This document shows positions 9,000 through 18,800 of a DNA stretch of 64,000 bases, piece by piece. The first letter of the stretch is position 1. Every line of letters starts with the position of its first letter. The stretch is from positions 248,001 to 312,000 of the forward strand of contig MKSR01000040.1 of assembly GCA_001898145.1 (NCBI GenBank), read 5' to 3'. The position numbers and the translations under genes are program-made. The notes below the pieces were generated by a model. That model saw only the letters and a program-made list of their open reading frames with translations. It was not told the origin of the DNA and did no database searches. The stretch comes from Dyadobacter sp. 50-39. Lineage in GTDB: Bacteria; Bacteroidota; Bacteroidia; Cytophagales; Spirosomataceae.

Positions 9000-10157
9000 C
9001 TACGATAACCTGTCTTTGAAACTTTCGTAGCCGTAAGACCGAACGAGCTGGAATTCGTGGTCAGCTTTCCATATCCCAATGGAAGGTAAGTTAACACCGT
9101 TAAATGTGGTAGTCTTCACCATGGTATAGTGGATCATATCCTCAAATATGATTTTATCACCAATTTCAAGCGGCTTGTCGAACGAATAGTCTCCCATGTA
9201 GTCGCCTGCGAGGCAGGTCATTCCACCCAGCCTGTAAGTCGGCGTTCCTGCCACCGGCTCCTGGTGCGCGCCGCGGATCGCAGGCTTGTAGGGCATCTCC
9301 AGGGTGTCGGGCATATGGGCTGCGAAAGAGGTGTCCAGAATGGCCACGTCGATACCCTGGCTGTCGAGTACATCCAGTACGGTCGTGTACAATATTCCGG
9401 TGCGCCAGGCGATGGCCGAGCCCGGTTCCAGGATCACATCCACATTGTACTTTTCTTTGATAGTACTAACTAATTTAATTAGCTTACTAATATCGTATCC
9501 TTCTCTTGTCATGAGATGGCCGCCCCCCATGTTAAGCCACTTCGCCTGATGCAGCAAATCGCCGAAGCGCTCCTCCAATGCGGCGAGGGTGCGCTCCAAA
9601 GTGTCGCTGCCATTTTCGCACAGCGTATGAAAGTGAATGCCGTCGATCCCTGCGGGAAGCTCGTCGGGTAACTTGTCACGTGTGACACCCAGGCGCGAGC
9701 CCGGCACGCAGGGATTATACATGTCCGTGGCCACCTCCGAGTACTGCGGGTTCACGCGGATACCGCAGGACAATGTCTTGCCGGGGTTAGCCGCCTTGTA
9801 GGCCTCTACCCTTTCGCGGAACCGCTCCCACTGGCTCAGGGAATTGAATGTAATATGGCTGCTGCGCTCCATGATCTCACCAAACTCACTGTCGAGGTAT
9901 GCAGGCATGTATGTGTGCGACTGGTATCCCATGAAATCGTTGATCAGCTTCACCTCGTTAAGCGAGCTGGCTGTGGCGCCGGAGAGGTATTCCTTCACAA
10001 TGGGGAAGGCGCTGTACATCGAGAAACCTTTCAACGCGAGGATAATCCGGCATCCCGCCGCCTTCTGGACGGAGTCGATCAGTTCGAGGTTCTTACGCAG
10101 CAATTCCTCTTCCAATATGAAACACGGGGATGGAATTTCTTTAAAATCGATAGCCAT
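9000..10157 (-). CDS. nspC: Carboxynorspermidine decarboxylase
   Basis: 385 aa, usual length. PLP fold-III decarboxylase of the alanine-racemase/ornithine decarboxylase group that forms norspermidine or spermidine from the carboxy-precursor. The PLP lysine is K43 in ILALKGFSMYSAF. Other signatures are FHTLCENGSDTLERTL, LNMGGGHLMTREGYD, the phosphate-binding EPGSAIAWRTG, and the C-terminal GMTCLAGDYMGDY with its catalytic cysteine. The carboxy(nor)spermidine dehydrogenase partner is not in this window. Confidence 0.95.
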   Translation of the reverse strand: MAIDFKEIPSPCFILEEELLRKNLELIDSVQKAAGCRIILALKGFSMYSAFPIVKEYLSGATASSLNEVKLINDFMGYQSHTYMPAYLDSEFGEIMERSSHITFNSLSQWERFRERVEAYKAANPGKTLSCGIRVNPQYSEVATDMYNPCVPGSRLGVTRDKLPDELPAGIDGIHFHTLCENGSDTLERTLAALEERFGDLLHQAKWLNMGGGHLMTREGYDISKLIKLVSTIKEKYNVDVILEPGSAIAWRTGILYTTVLDVLDSQGIDVAILDTSFAAHMPDTLEMPYKPAIRGAHQEPVAGTPTYRLGGMTCLAGDYMGDYSFDKPLEIGDKIIFEDMIHYTMVKTTTFNGVNLPSIGIWKADHEFQLVRSYGYESFKDRLS

Positions 10158-10205
10158 TTGCTATAAATGAGTGTTTGTAAAATCTTCTTGCATGCAATGA
10201 TTGCA

Positions 10206-10233
10206 TAATTTTGTACACAAAACTATAAGTTTG
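10206..10233 (+). promoter_or_regulatory. Two candidate -7 elements upstream of the exonuclease gene
   Basis: TAATTTTG (10206-10213) and TAAGTTTG (10226-10233) both match TAnnTTTG. A TTG at 10201 is 22 nt before the second element, inside the range reported for Bacteroidota promoters. The exonuclease ATG is at 10281. Confidence 0.4.
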
Positions 10234-10280
10234 AGTTTCCAAATCATGACCATTTTTCACACAGCCCCGCACACCAGCCT

Positions 10281-10868
10281 ATGTCCTTCCTTGTTTTAGA
10301 TATTGAAATGACCGGGCCTGAACCGGGCTGGAACGAAATTATCCAGATCGGCGCCGAGTTTTTCGACGACAACTGGCGCTCGCTCGGGACCTACCTTCAG
10401 AATGTGTATCCCGAGAATGAGGAGGCATTTTCAGTGAAATCGGAAGAGGTGCACGGACTGTCTCTCGATGACCTCGAAGACGCACCGATGATCTATGATG
10501 TGCTTCCGGAATTTGAAAAATGGGTGAAGAAACTGAACGTCGGCAAGCCCAGCCTGGCGAACGTCGTCATCTGCGGCCAAAGCGTGATCAACGACATCAA
10601 TTTCCTGCGGTTTGCCTATCGCAACGAAAAAATGAAATGGGGCTTTTCCAACAAGCAGCTCGATCTTCACACCGTCTCCTACTTATTTTTCCAGATCCTC
10701 GAAAAGAATGGCCGACAAGTACCCCGCTCGCTGAGCCTGGGCTCGGTCGCCAGTTACTTCGGGTTCGAGCGGGAAGAGGAAACGCACAATGCCCTGGAAG
10801 ACGCCCGCCTTACCGCCAAATGCTTTAAAGAATTTTTCAAGCTCATCGACCAGGTCAAACTTATATGA
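10281..10868 (+). CDS. DEDDh 3'-5' exonuclease (DnaQ/RNase T-like)
   Basis: 195 aa, a single exonuclease domain. Exo I is FLVLDIEMTG (D and E metal ligands near residues 6-8), Exo II is around VVICGQSVINDINFL, and Exo III is THNALEDARLTA with the catalytic His and Asp. It degrades DNA or RNA from the 3' end; whether it proofreads, trims RNA or acts in repair cannot be decided. Its stop overlaps the bestrophin start by four bases (ATGA at 10865), so the two are translated together. Confidence 0.85.
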   Translation: MSFLVLDIEMTGPEPGWNEIIQIGAEFFDDNWRSLGTYLQNVYPENEEAFSVKSEEVHGLSLDDLEDAPMIYDVLPEFEKWVKKLNVGKPSLANVVICGQSVINDINFLRFAYRNEKMKWGFSNKQLDLHTVSYLFFQILEKNGRQVPRSLSLGSVASYFGFEREEETHNALEDARLTAKCFKEFFKLIDQVKLI

Positions 10869-11746
10869 TCGATTACAACCCCAAGGAGTGGTTCCGTTAC
10901 ATTTTCTATTTCCAGAAGGCCGACACGGTGCGCAAGCTCGCGCCGATGATCCTTACCATGGCAGCCTATTCCAGCCTTGTTGCATACATTATTATAATAC
11001 ATTTCAGAATTACGGAAAACAACGACCTGAAAAACATCTCGCTGATGCACTCGCTGCTCGGCTTTGTGATCTCGATGCTGCTCGTATTCCGCACCAATAC
11101 GGCGTACGACCGGTGGTGGGAAGGCCGCAAGCAATGGGGATCGCTCGTGAACGGCAGCCGCAACCTCGCATTGAAACTGGCCGGGCTGATCGGCCCTGAG
11201 TATGTCCTGGAGCGCGAGTTTTTTCTTAAAATGATCCCTAACTATGCATTCGCGTTAAAAAACCACCTGCGGAACACTTACATTGCCGAAGAGTTCGAAG
11301 ACTCGGCGCTTTACAGCAAATCCGCGTTGGTCACCACCGAGCACGTCCCCAATCAGATTGCCGCCGCATTATTCGCCAAAGTGATAGAATTGCAACGTAA
11401 AGGCGCATTACTGCCCGAACATACCATTATACTCAACCACGAGCTCGAAGGCTTCACCAATATCTGCGGCGCCTGCGAGCGGATCAAGAACACCCCTATT
11501 CCACTGTCGTACAGCTCGTTCATCAAGAAATTCATCTTTATTTATTGCCTTACATTGCCTATCGGGTACGTGTTCAGCCTGCATTTCCTCGTCATTCCGT
11601 TCGTGATGTTTGTGTTTTACATTCTTGCAAGCCTTGAGGTGATCGCCGAGGAAATTGAGGATCCGTTTGGCGATGACAGTAACGACCTGCCCATGGAACG
11701 CATCTGCAAAGGCATTCACAATTCCACCCGCGCATTGCTCAAATAA
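10865..11746 (+). CDS. Bestrophin-family anion channel (UPF0187)
   Basis: 293 aa multi-pass membrane protein. The bestrophin signature follows the first TM helices: LLVFRTNTAYDRWWEGRKQW (about residues 74-93), and a C-terminal conserved IAEEIEDPFGDDSNDLP (about 257-273) like the acidic cluster of bestrophins. Bacterial members form pentameric ion channels. It is coupled to the exonuclease gene by a 4-bp overlap; a functional link between them is not evident. Confidence 0.88.
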   Translation: MIDYNPKEWFRYIFYFQKADTVRKLAPMILTMAAYSSLVAYIIIIHFRITENNDLKNISLMHSLLGFVISMLLVFRTNTAYDRWWEGRKQWGSLVNGSRNLALKLAGLIGPEYVLEREFFLKMIPNYAFALKNHLRNTYIAEEFEDSALYSKSALVTTEHVPNQIAAALFAKVIELQRKGALLPEHTIILNHELEGFTNICGACERIKNTPIPLSYSSFIKKFIFIYCLTLPIGYVFSLHFLVIPFVMFVFYILASLEVIAEEIEDPFGDDSNDLPMERICKGIHNSTRALLK

Positions 11747-12065
11747 CTGCCTGAAATTCCGACTGATTAGAAACTGGTTAGAAACTCATTAAAATGTAAA
11801 TTTTTTCCAGGATTTTTACGGGATGCCATTTTAGGCGATTTGTACTCAAAATTTCATTTTTTTCCAAAATTCCGGTGAGATCGCAACCCGATTTTCCCGG
11901 TCATTCTATTTTTGCCTCGCAATAGGTTGCCACAACAACCTATTTTTGTAAAGACGCCAAATTGACGGGATATTAGAGCATTTGGGATTGCTTTTTTCTG
12001 TTGTTAATTTTCATTCAACCCCTCCCTGGAAGGGGCTGATCAGTGAGAATAAAACGATTACCAAC
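11747..12065. other. 319-bp intergenic region with palindrome and -7-like elements
   Basis: No gene seen. It is A/T-rich in its middle and holds a perfect 9-bp inverted repeat AATAGGTTG/CAACCTATT (11921-11944, 6-nt loop). The right arm overlaps a TATTTTTG element (11941-11948); another TATTTTTG lies at 11907-11914. These are the likely promoter and operator for the small secreted protein starting at 12066. Confidence 0.5.
11921..11944. promoter_or_regulatory. Palindrome overlapping a -7-like element
   Basis: AATAGGTTG-CCACAA-CAACCTATT, arms perfect over 9 bp, followed by TTTG. Overlap with TATTTTTG at 11941 fits a repressor site for the 12066 gene. It could instead be a weak terminator for the bestrophin operon. 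Confidence 0.45.
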
Positions 12066-12479
12066 ATGAAAAAAATCACATTTTTAATCGCCATACTATT
12101 TGCCGGATTGTTCACCGTAGCCGCAAGCGCGCAGTCGATCGTAGACCCCGGTATCTCAGTTTACAACTATAAACATCCTAACAAGGCAGCGCAGGCAAAA
12201 GCAGCCGGCAAGGATCAGAACACGATACGCGTTGCGAACATGCGCACTGTCGAGCGATTCGGCAAGTACCAGACACGCTACGTGAACACGACGCCTAAGT
12301 ACGCGCCGCGGCCGGCTACGCTGGTGGTGACGCGTGAGTACAAGCCGCAGGGAGTGGAAATCAATCCGCTTACTTCGCCGAGGAACTACAAAACTCCCGC
12401 AGTCAACGTGACCCGGGATACGGCGCAGATGGCTGAATATTATAATACGCCGGATAAGGTTTATCCGACTCAAGATTAA
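12066..12479 (+). CDS. Small secreted protein, unknown function (paralog A)
   Basis: 137 aa with a signal peptide (MKKITFLIAILFAGLFTVAA...AQS). The mature part shares an ordered set of motifs with the gene at 12798: DPGISxxNYKHPNKAA right after the signal peptide, then TPKYAPR, and near the C-terminus INPLxSxRNYKT. It is basic and rich in Pro, Asn and Tyr, without cysteine, TM segment or a recognised domain. The start at 12066 is at the signal peptide; the longer frame from 11982 has no support. I do not recognise the family. An ordinary terminator follows. Confidence 0.75.
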   Translation: MKKITFLIAILFAGLFTVAASAQSIVDPGISVYNYKHPNKAAQAKAAGKDQNTIRVANMRTVERFGKYQTRYVNTTPKYAPRPATLVVTREYKPQGVEINPLTSPRNYKTPAVNVTRDTAQMAEYYNTPDKVYPTQD

Positions 12480-12493
12480 GCATTGTATAATTG

Positions 12494-12532
12494 CAAAAAA
12501 ACGCCGGCTTCGATGAGGCCGGCGTTTTTTTT
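12494..12532. terminator. Bidirectional rho-independent terminator
   Basis: Poly-A, then ACGCCGGC, a 9-nt loop, GCCGGCGT, then a run of eight T. Strong GC stem, 14 nt past the stop of the 12066 gene. Confidence 0.9.
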
Positions 12533-12797
12533 GTCAAAAATCCATCCAAATTTTTATCAAAAAGTTCAAATTAAGGCGATTAGGAATTTTTTTGGCTTTT
12601 TTTGTCTGATTTGAACCGCCCCGAGCGTCTCCTTCAAAAAACTAAATTCTTTCCGAACAGAATGCCAATACGCTGAAAAATAATTTTTCAAATGATTGAA
12701 TTTTATAGTTCAATGTTTGAAATGGATATGAATTGTAAAAAAGCTTGCGGGTAATTTTGAGAACAAGTCCTGATAACCTTTTCTTAATTAACCTGTG
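12533..12797. other. A/T-rich promoter region before paralog B
   Basis: No gene seen. The region has long A and T runs and ends with a candidate -7 element TAATTTTG at 12752-12759, with a TTG at 12733-12735 (16-nt spacing, slightly short). The paralog B start codon is 38 nt further on. Confidence 0.45.
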
Positions 12798-13199
12798 ATG
12801 AACCCTAAAACAATCCTTTTCGCAGCCATTCTTGCATGTGCTGCGGGCCTGGGCCAGGTAGCCCGTGCACAAGCCGAGCACCTCTCCGATCCCGGCATTT
12901 CAAGCCACAATTACAAGCACCCAAACAAAGCAGCCGCGGCCCCCCGATCCGGGTTGGTGATCGAGTCCTCGACTCCGGCGCTCGCCGCCCGCTTCGCCAC
13001 GCTGAATGTAGGGCAGCCCGCATCCGACCCGACGCCGAAATATGCGCCTCGCGAAGTGCGGTTCGTCGTTTTCACCCGCCAGCGCACGCAGCGGTACGCG
13101 ATTAACCCGCTCGTTTCGACGCGCAACTACAAAACCGGTAATGGCGTGCACGCGGCTAAACCTGCCCGGGAACCGGAATGGATCTGCGGCCCGATCTGA
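12798..13199 (+). CDS. Small secreted protein, unknown function (paralog B)
   Basis: 133 aa with a signal peptide (MNPKTILFAAILACAAG...ARAQA). Shares with the 12066 protein the motifs DPGISSHNYKHPNKAA, TPKYAPREVRFVV and INPLVSTRNYKT in the same order and spacing, with divergent sequence between. The two therefore arose by duplication and kept a conserved framework. A GTG lies directly before the ATG (12795) and could also be used. The genes have separate promoters, with a terminator between them. No function can be assigned. Confidence 0.72.
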   Translation: MNPKTILFAAILACAAGLGQVARAQAEHLSDPGISSHNYKHPNKAAAAPRSGLVIESSTPALAARFATLNVGQPASDPTPKYAPREVRFVVFTRQRTQRYAINPLVSTRNYKTGNGVHAAKPAREPEWICGPI

Positions 13200-13262
13200 C
13201 GCGCAAATTAATTTTTAACCCACTGGCTTGTTGCCGATATTTGAATTTCATAATTTCAGCTC

Positions 13263-14174
13263 ATGATACCGAATGAGACCGTAGCGCATTTTTACCAGAC
13301 GCATCCCGCTGCGAAAGGGCTAAAAGGTCCGGACAAAATGACCGGGGATGAAGGTCATTTCAATGTATTCTCCCGCGTCTTCTGCAACAAATACACCTCC
13401 TACGCCCGGAGGGACTTTTACAAGATCTCGCTGATCCTCGGAAAAGGGAAGATTACCTACGGAAACCAGGAGATCGAAATCAACCGCAATGCACTGGTTT
13501 TCTTCAACCGAAACGTCCCATACTCATGGCAGGCGTTGTCGGAAGAGCAGTCGGGATATTTCTGCCTTTTTACCGACCAGTTCCTGAGCACGATCAACCG
13601 CTCTGCGACAGTCTCGGATTGCCCCATCCTGCGCACTGACTCCATTCCAGTCTATTTTATCAATGAGGAGCAGCAGGAATACCTGCTCAGTATCTTCGGC
13701 AAAATGCAGGCCGACATCGAGTCGAGCTACGTACACAAATACGACCTCATGCGCAACTACGTGAACGTGCTGGCGCACGAGGCGATGAAAATGCAGCCTT
13801 CGGAGCTCAGCGACATGCATGTGAACGGCTCGGCGAAATTGTCGTCGCAATTTCATGAGTTGCTCGAACGCCAGTTCCCGATCGAATCCCCCGAGCACAA
13901 GCTCAAACTGAAAACCGCCAAAGACTACGCGAGCAGACTGGGCGTGCATGTGAACCACCTCAACAGGGCATTGAAGGAAATCACGGGGAAAACCACCACC
14001 GAACACATTATCGACCGGGTGCTGGCGCAATCCAAAGTGATGCTGCGGCATTCCAACTGGAGTGTCGCCGAGATCGCATTCTGCCTCGGTTTCGAGTATC
14101 CTGCCTACTTCAACAACCTTTTCAAGAAGCAAATCGGAACCACTCCCAAATCGTACCGTGTGCTGGAACGCTAG
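13263..14174 (+). CDS. AraC-family transcriptional regulator
   Basis: 303 aa. The N-terminal half is a cupin-like sensor domain (GKGKITYGNQEIEINRNALVFF, residues about 60-81). The C-terminal 100 residues carry two helix-turn-helix motifs (YASRLGVHVNHLNRALKEIT and VAEIAFCLGFEYPAYFNNLF), ending GTTPKSYR, the AraC/XylS signature. It lies just upstream of the TolC-RND-adaptor operon on the same strand, so it is a plausible activator of that pump (inference from position). Confidence 0.9.
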   Translation: MIPNETVAHFYQTHPAAKGLKGPDKMTGDEGHFNVFSRVFCNKYTSYARRDFYKISLILGKGKITYGNQEIEINRNALVFFNRNVPYSWQALSEEQSGYFCLFTDQFLSTINRSATVSDCPILRTDSIPVYFINEEQQEYLLSIFGKMQADIESSYVHKYDLMRNYVNVLAHEAMKMQPSELSDMHVNGSAKLSSQFHELLERQFPIESPEHKLKLKTAKDYASRLGVHVNHLNRALKEITGKTTTEHIIDRVLAQSKVMLRHSNWSVAEIAFCLGFEYPAYFNNLFKKQIGTTPKSYRVLER

Positions 14175-14236
14175 GGATATTTGAATTTTATAAGATATTG
14201 TTTGAAAGTAATAAACGTTGCTGCCGGACACCGGAT

Positions 14237-14244
14237 TACCTTTG
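14237..14244 (+). promoter_or_regulatory. Candidate -7 element of the efflux operon
   Basis: TACCTTTG matches TAnnTTTG, with a TTG at 14218-14220 (16-nt spacer). It is 80 nt before the TolC-like start and downstream of the AraC gene. Confidence 0.4.
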
Positions 14245-14324
14245 CGAAGCAATTCGACGGGCCTGGCCGACAACCCTCTTGTGACCCCACACACTCGCCC
14301 CGGTTCAATTGCCATATAATCTGA

Positions 14325-15722
14325 ATGCAAATGACATCGAAGAAGTATTTTCCCTCCCTGTTTCTGACCCTTTCGCTGGTCGGAGCAGGTGAAAAACTGA
14401 GTGCCCAAACGCTTACATTACAGCAGGCCGTAGAGACGGCGGTCTCCAACTACGGGAGCATCAAGGCCAAAAACAACTACCTCAGCGCCTCCAAAGCGAC
14501 AGTCCTCCAAAGCAAGAAAGAATACCTCCCCAACTTCAACCTCTCGGCCCAGCAGGATTATGGTACGATCAACGGCCAGAACGGCCCGCTGTACGGCCTT
14601 GGGCTTTCGGTAGCATCGTCCGGCCTGCCCCTTCCGCAGCAGAACTGGAATTCGGCATTCGGCGCCCTGTACCTGACGAACGTGAACTGGGATTTCTTCG
14701 CATTCGGACGTGCACGTGAACGGATCAATGTGGCGCAGTCTGCGGTGAACCGCGACCAGGCCGACCTTGACCAGGAGCAGTTCCAGCACAGCGTGCGCGT
14801 AGCCGCGGCGTACCTGAACCTCCTGGCGGCCCAAAGGCTCATCCGTTCGTGGGAAAACAACCTGGAACGCGCCAATGCATTGAAAACCGTCGTGGTTACC
14901 CGTGCGAAAAACGGGCTGATCCCGGGCGTGGATTCGTCGCTGGCCAATGCGGAAGTATCCAATGCGAAGATCAGCATTACCCAGGCCAGGGATTTCGAAC
15001 AGGAACAAGCCAATAACCTGGCGAAACTGATGGGCACTACTGACCAGCGTTTCCAGCTTGACACGCTGTTGCTCACCCGCATTCCGCGCACAGTGGCGGA
15101 CACCGCCGGCAAAACCGATAATCACCCGCTGTTGAAATTTTATGCCAACCGCATTGCTGTCAGCGAGCAGCAGGCCAGGTATTTTCACACGCTGGGCATG
15201 CCGGTGTTCTCCTTGTTCGGGGTATTCCAGGGCCGCGGCGCCGGATTTTCATCGACCTACGCGAGCGATCAGACGGCCTTTACCCACAATTATCTGGAGG
15301 GTATCAAGCCTGTCAGGGCCAATTACCTGCTTGGTATAGGTGCTACCTGGAACATGACGGGCATTCTCCGGACACGCCAGCAGGTGATGTCTCAAAAGTT
15401 TGTTTCCAATGCATTGAAAGAAGAATACGACCTGGCCGATCAGCAGCTCAAAAACCAGCTCATTCTTTCCGAAACGAAGATCACCAATGCGATTGCCAAT
15501 TACCGCGAGGCGCCCGTGCAGGTGCAATCGGCTTCCGATGCCTATCTGCAAAAGAGTGTTTTGTATAAAAACGGCCTGAGCAATATCGTGGACATGACGC
15601 AGGCGCTCTATATCCTGAACCGTGCCGAGACCAGCCGCGACATTGCGGCCACTAATATATGGCAGGCGATCCTGCTCAAAGCGGCCGCGGCTGGCGATAT
15701 CGGCATTTTTCTGAATCAGTGA
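14325..15722 (+). CDS. TolC-family outer membrane efflux protein
   Basis: 465 aa with a signal peptide ending near SAQ. The mature sequence starts with TLTLQQAVETAVSNYGSIKAKN, typical of OEP/TolC proteins, and shows the long helical repeats (SVRVAAAYLNLLAAQRLI, SLANAEVSNAKISITQARDF; second repeat around LADQQLKNQLILSETKITN). It should form the trimeric outer-membrane duct for the RND pump encoded next. An alternative ATG at 14331 gives the same mature protein. The order TolC-RND-adaptor is the reverse of the classical adaptor-RND-TolC arrangement. Confidence 0.92.
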   Translation: MQMTSKKYFPSLFLTLSLVGAGEKLSAQTLTLQQAVETAVSNYGSIKAKNNYLSASKATVLQSKKEYLPNFNLSAQQDYGTINGQNGPLYGLGLSVASSGLPLPQQNWNSAFGALYLTNVNWDFFAFGRARERINVAQSAVNRDQADLDQEQFQHSVRVAAAYLNLLAAQRLIRSWENNLERANALKTVVVTRAKNGLIPGVDSSLANAEVSNAKISITQARDFEQEQANNLAKLMGTTDQRFQLDTLLLTRIPRTVADTAGKTDNHPLLKFYANRIAVSEQQARYFHTLGMPVFSLFGVFQGRGAGFSSTYASDQTAFTHNYLEGIKPVRANYLLGIGATWNMTGILRTRQQVMSQKFVSNALKEEYDLADQQLKNQLILSETKITNAIANYREAPVQVQSASDAYLQKSVLYKNGLSNIVDMTQALYILNRAETSRDIAATNIWQAILLKAAAAGDIGIFLNQ

Positions 15723-15864
15723 CACCCGGAAGGTTAAGTGGTCATTGGCAGTCAGGAGTAGTCATGTATGCTCATTGATTGTAATGACAGTACTTGACAA
15801 ATGACCATACCTGACAACACCCGACAATACACACATTCGACACATAAACTTACATTCAAGTAAC

Positions 15865-18800
15865 ATGGATTTAATACGCTTTGCCTTACGTAAACCGATC
15901 ACTATCATGGTGATGGTAGCCGGTTTATTCTTTTTCGGTATCGATGCGGTGCGTAAGATCAAGGTCGACATTTTCCCGAAACTCGACCTGCCCGTGATGT
16001 ATATCGCGCACCCGTTCGGGGGCTACACGCCCGATCAGATGGAAACTTTCTTTGCCAAGCAATATATCAACATCCTCCTCTATGTAAACGGGATCAAAAG
16101 CATTGAAACGAAGAACATCCAGGGCCTTACCCTGATGAAGGTGAACTTCTACCCAGGCACCAACATGGCGCAGGCTTCGGCAGAGCTGAGTGCATTCACC
16201 AACCGTGCCCAGGCCATCTTCCCGCCGGGGTCCAATCCGCCGTTCATTATCCGCTTCGACGCCTCTACGTTGCCGGTGGGCCAGCTCGTACTGAGCTCCG
16301 CAAAGCGCAGCAACAACGAATTGCTCGACCTCGCGAACGTGTATGTACGCTCGACATTTACTTCTATTCCCGGTCTGGTATCCGCGCCCCCATTCGGCGG
16401 TAATATCCGTACGGTGGTGATCAAGGCCGATCCCGAGCTGCTTCGCGCCCATAACCTGACGCCCGACCAACTGGTGGAAGCATTGCGCGTGAACAACCAG
16501 ACCGCTCCTTCGGGTAATGTTCGGATCGGTGATAAAAACTACATTACCCCTACCAACACAACCATTCACACGGTGAAGGAATTTGAGAACATCCCGCTCT
16601 TCAAAGGCGGCGTGCAGAACCTCTATCTCCGGGATGTGGCGACAGTGGAAGACGGCGCCGACATTACCTCCGGGTACGGATTGGTGAACGGCAAGCGGTC
16701 GGTGTATCTGAGTATTGCCAAAAGCGCTGATGCTTCGACCTGGGAAGTGGTTCAAAATCTGAAAAAGGCTATTCCGCGCATTCAGAACACATTACCGGAG
16801 GACGTGAAGGTGAGCTACGAGTTCGACCAGTCGACCTATGTGATGAACTCGGTGAAGAGCTTGCTGACGGAGGGCGCCATCGGGGCGATCCTGACGGGCC
16901 TCATGGTACTGCTCTTCCTCGGCGACCCACGCGGTGCATTGATCGTGATCCTCACCATCCCGACTTCCATTATCTCCGGTGTTCTTTTCCTGAACCTGTT
17001 CGGACAGACCATCAACATTATGACGCTCAGCGGGCTGGCGCTGGCGATCGGTATCCTGGTCGATGAGAGTACGGTCACGATCGAGAACATTCACCAGCAT
17101 TTTGATATGGGCAAACCCAAAGCGCTTGCGATCTGGGATGCCTGTAAGGAAATCGCATTTCCCAAGTTGCTGATCCTTTTCTGTATCCTGGCCGTGTTTG
17201 CGCCTGCATTTACAATGGGTGGCATTCCGGGATCGTTGTTCCTGCCGCTGGCCCTGGCGATCGGTTTCAGTATGATCGTATCGTACTTCCTGGCTCAGAC
17301 TTTTGTGCCGGTAATGGCCAACTGGATCATGAAAGTGAAGCACCACCGCAAGGCAGACGGTTCGGAAATGACCGACGCTGAAGAGTTTGCAGCCTCAGGC
17401 CTCAGCAAAGATCCAGATGCACAGAAAGAAGCATTGATACACCGCGCAGATTCCGATCAGAATGGCAAAATAAGCGTCTTTGAACGCATTAGAGCCCGGT
17501 TTATGCGCTTCATCAACCGGGTGATGCCTTTCCGCAAACCCATAGTAGCTGCTTACCTGATTATCACTACCGCATTGGCCGCATTTCTGTTAAGCCAGAT
17601 CGGCAAGGATGTATTGCCCAAGGTAAACGGCAGCCAGTTCCAGGTGCGCCTGCGTGCTCCCGAGGGTACCCGTATCGAGCGCACGGAGGAAAAGACATTG
17701 AAAACGATCGATATCATCAAAAAAATCGTGGGGCCGCAAAATGTGTCGGTGACCTCGGCTTATGTCGGTCAGCACCCTGCATTGTTCTCGGTAAACCCGA
17801 TTTACCTGTTCATGGCCGGGCCGCAGGAAGCGGTTTTACAGGTGGGTTTGCATGAAGAGTTTCACACGAACCTGGATCAGCTCAAAGAAAAGATCCGTAA
17901 GGAAGTAAAGCAGGCAATTCCCGACCTGACGATGTCTTTCGAACCGATTGAACTAACCGACAAGATCCTCAGCCAGGGCTCCCCTACGCCGATCGAAGTG
18001 CGGATGTCGGGACGCGACAAGAAACAGAATGAGCGGTACGCACAGAAAGTGATCGCGAAATTGAAGGAGATCAGCTATTTGCGGGACATTCAATTGGGCC
18101 AGTCGAACAAATACCCGGCCATTAAAATTGAAGTCGACCGCATGCGGGCGGCGCAGCTGGGCGTGGATATGAACGATGTTTCAAGATCGCTCATCGCGTC
18201 GACGTCGTCTTCGCGCTATACCGACAAGAATATTTGGGTGGATGAAAAAGGCGGTTTCAGCTACGCGGTACAGGTCCAGATCCCGGAGAGCAAAATGAAC
18301 AGCGTCCAGGAAATGACCGAAATCCCTCTACTCAGAAATGCCAACCGGCCGGTGTTGGGCGATATCGCCACCATTACACCCGACACGACTCACGGCGAAA
18401 ACGACAACCTGGGCGCCATGCCCGTGCTTTCGGTAACTGCCAACCTCAACAATACCGACCTCGGTGTGGCGCAGGCCGATGTCCGGAAAGCCCTGGCGTC
18501 CCTCGGAGAACTGCCACGCGGCCTTACCGTAGAGCTCGTAGGTTTGAGCCAGACACTGACCGACACATTGGACAGCCTTCAAAACGGGCTGGTAGTGGCC
18601 ATTGTAGTTATATTCCTGATGCTGGCGGCAAACTTCCAGTCATTCAAGGTTTCCGCGATTGTACTGGCTACCGTACCGGCTGTAATCCTGGGCTCGCTCG
18701 CATTGCTGATGGTAACCGGTTCCACATTGAACCTTCAAAGCTACATGGGCATTATCATGTCCGTGGGGGTGTCGATCTCCAATGCTGTGCTTTTGATTAC

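Noticed and set aside
13524-14408. 294-aa minus-strand ORF
   Set aside because: Antisense to the AraC gene and the start of the TolC gene, with no signal or domain.
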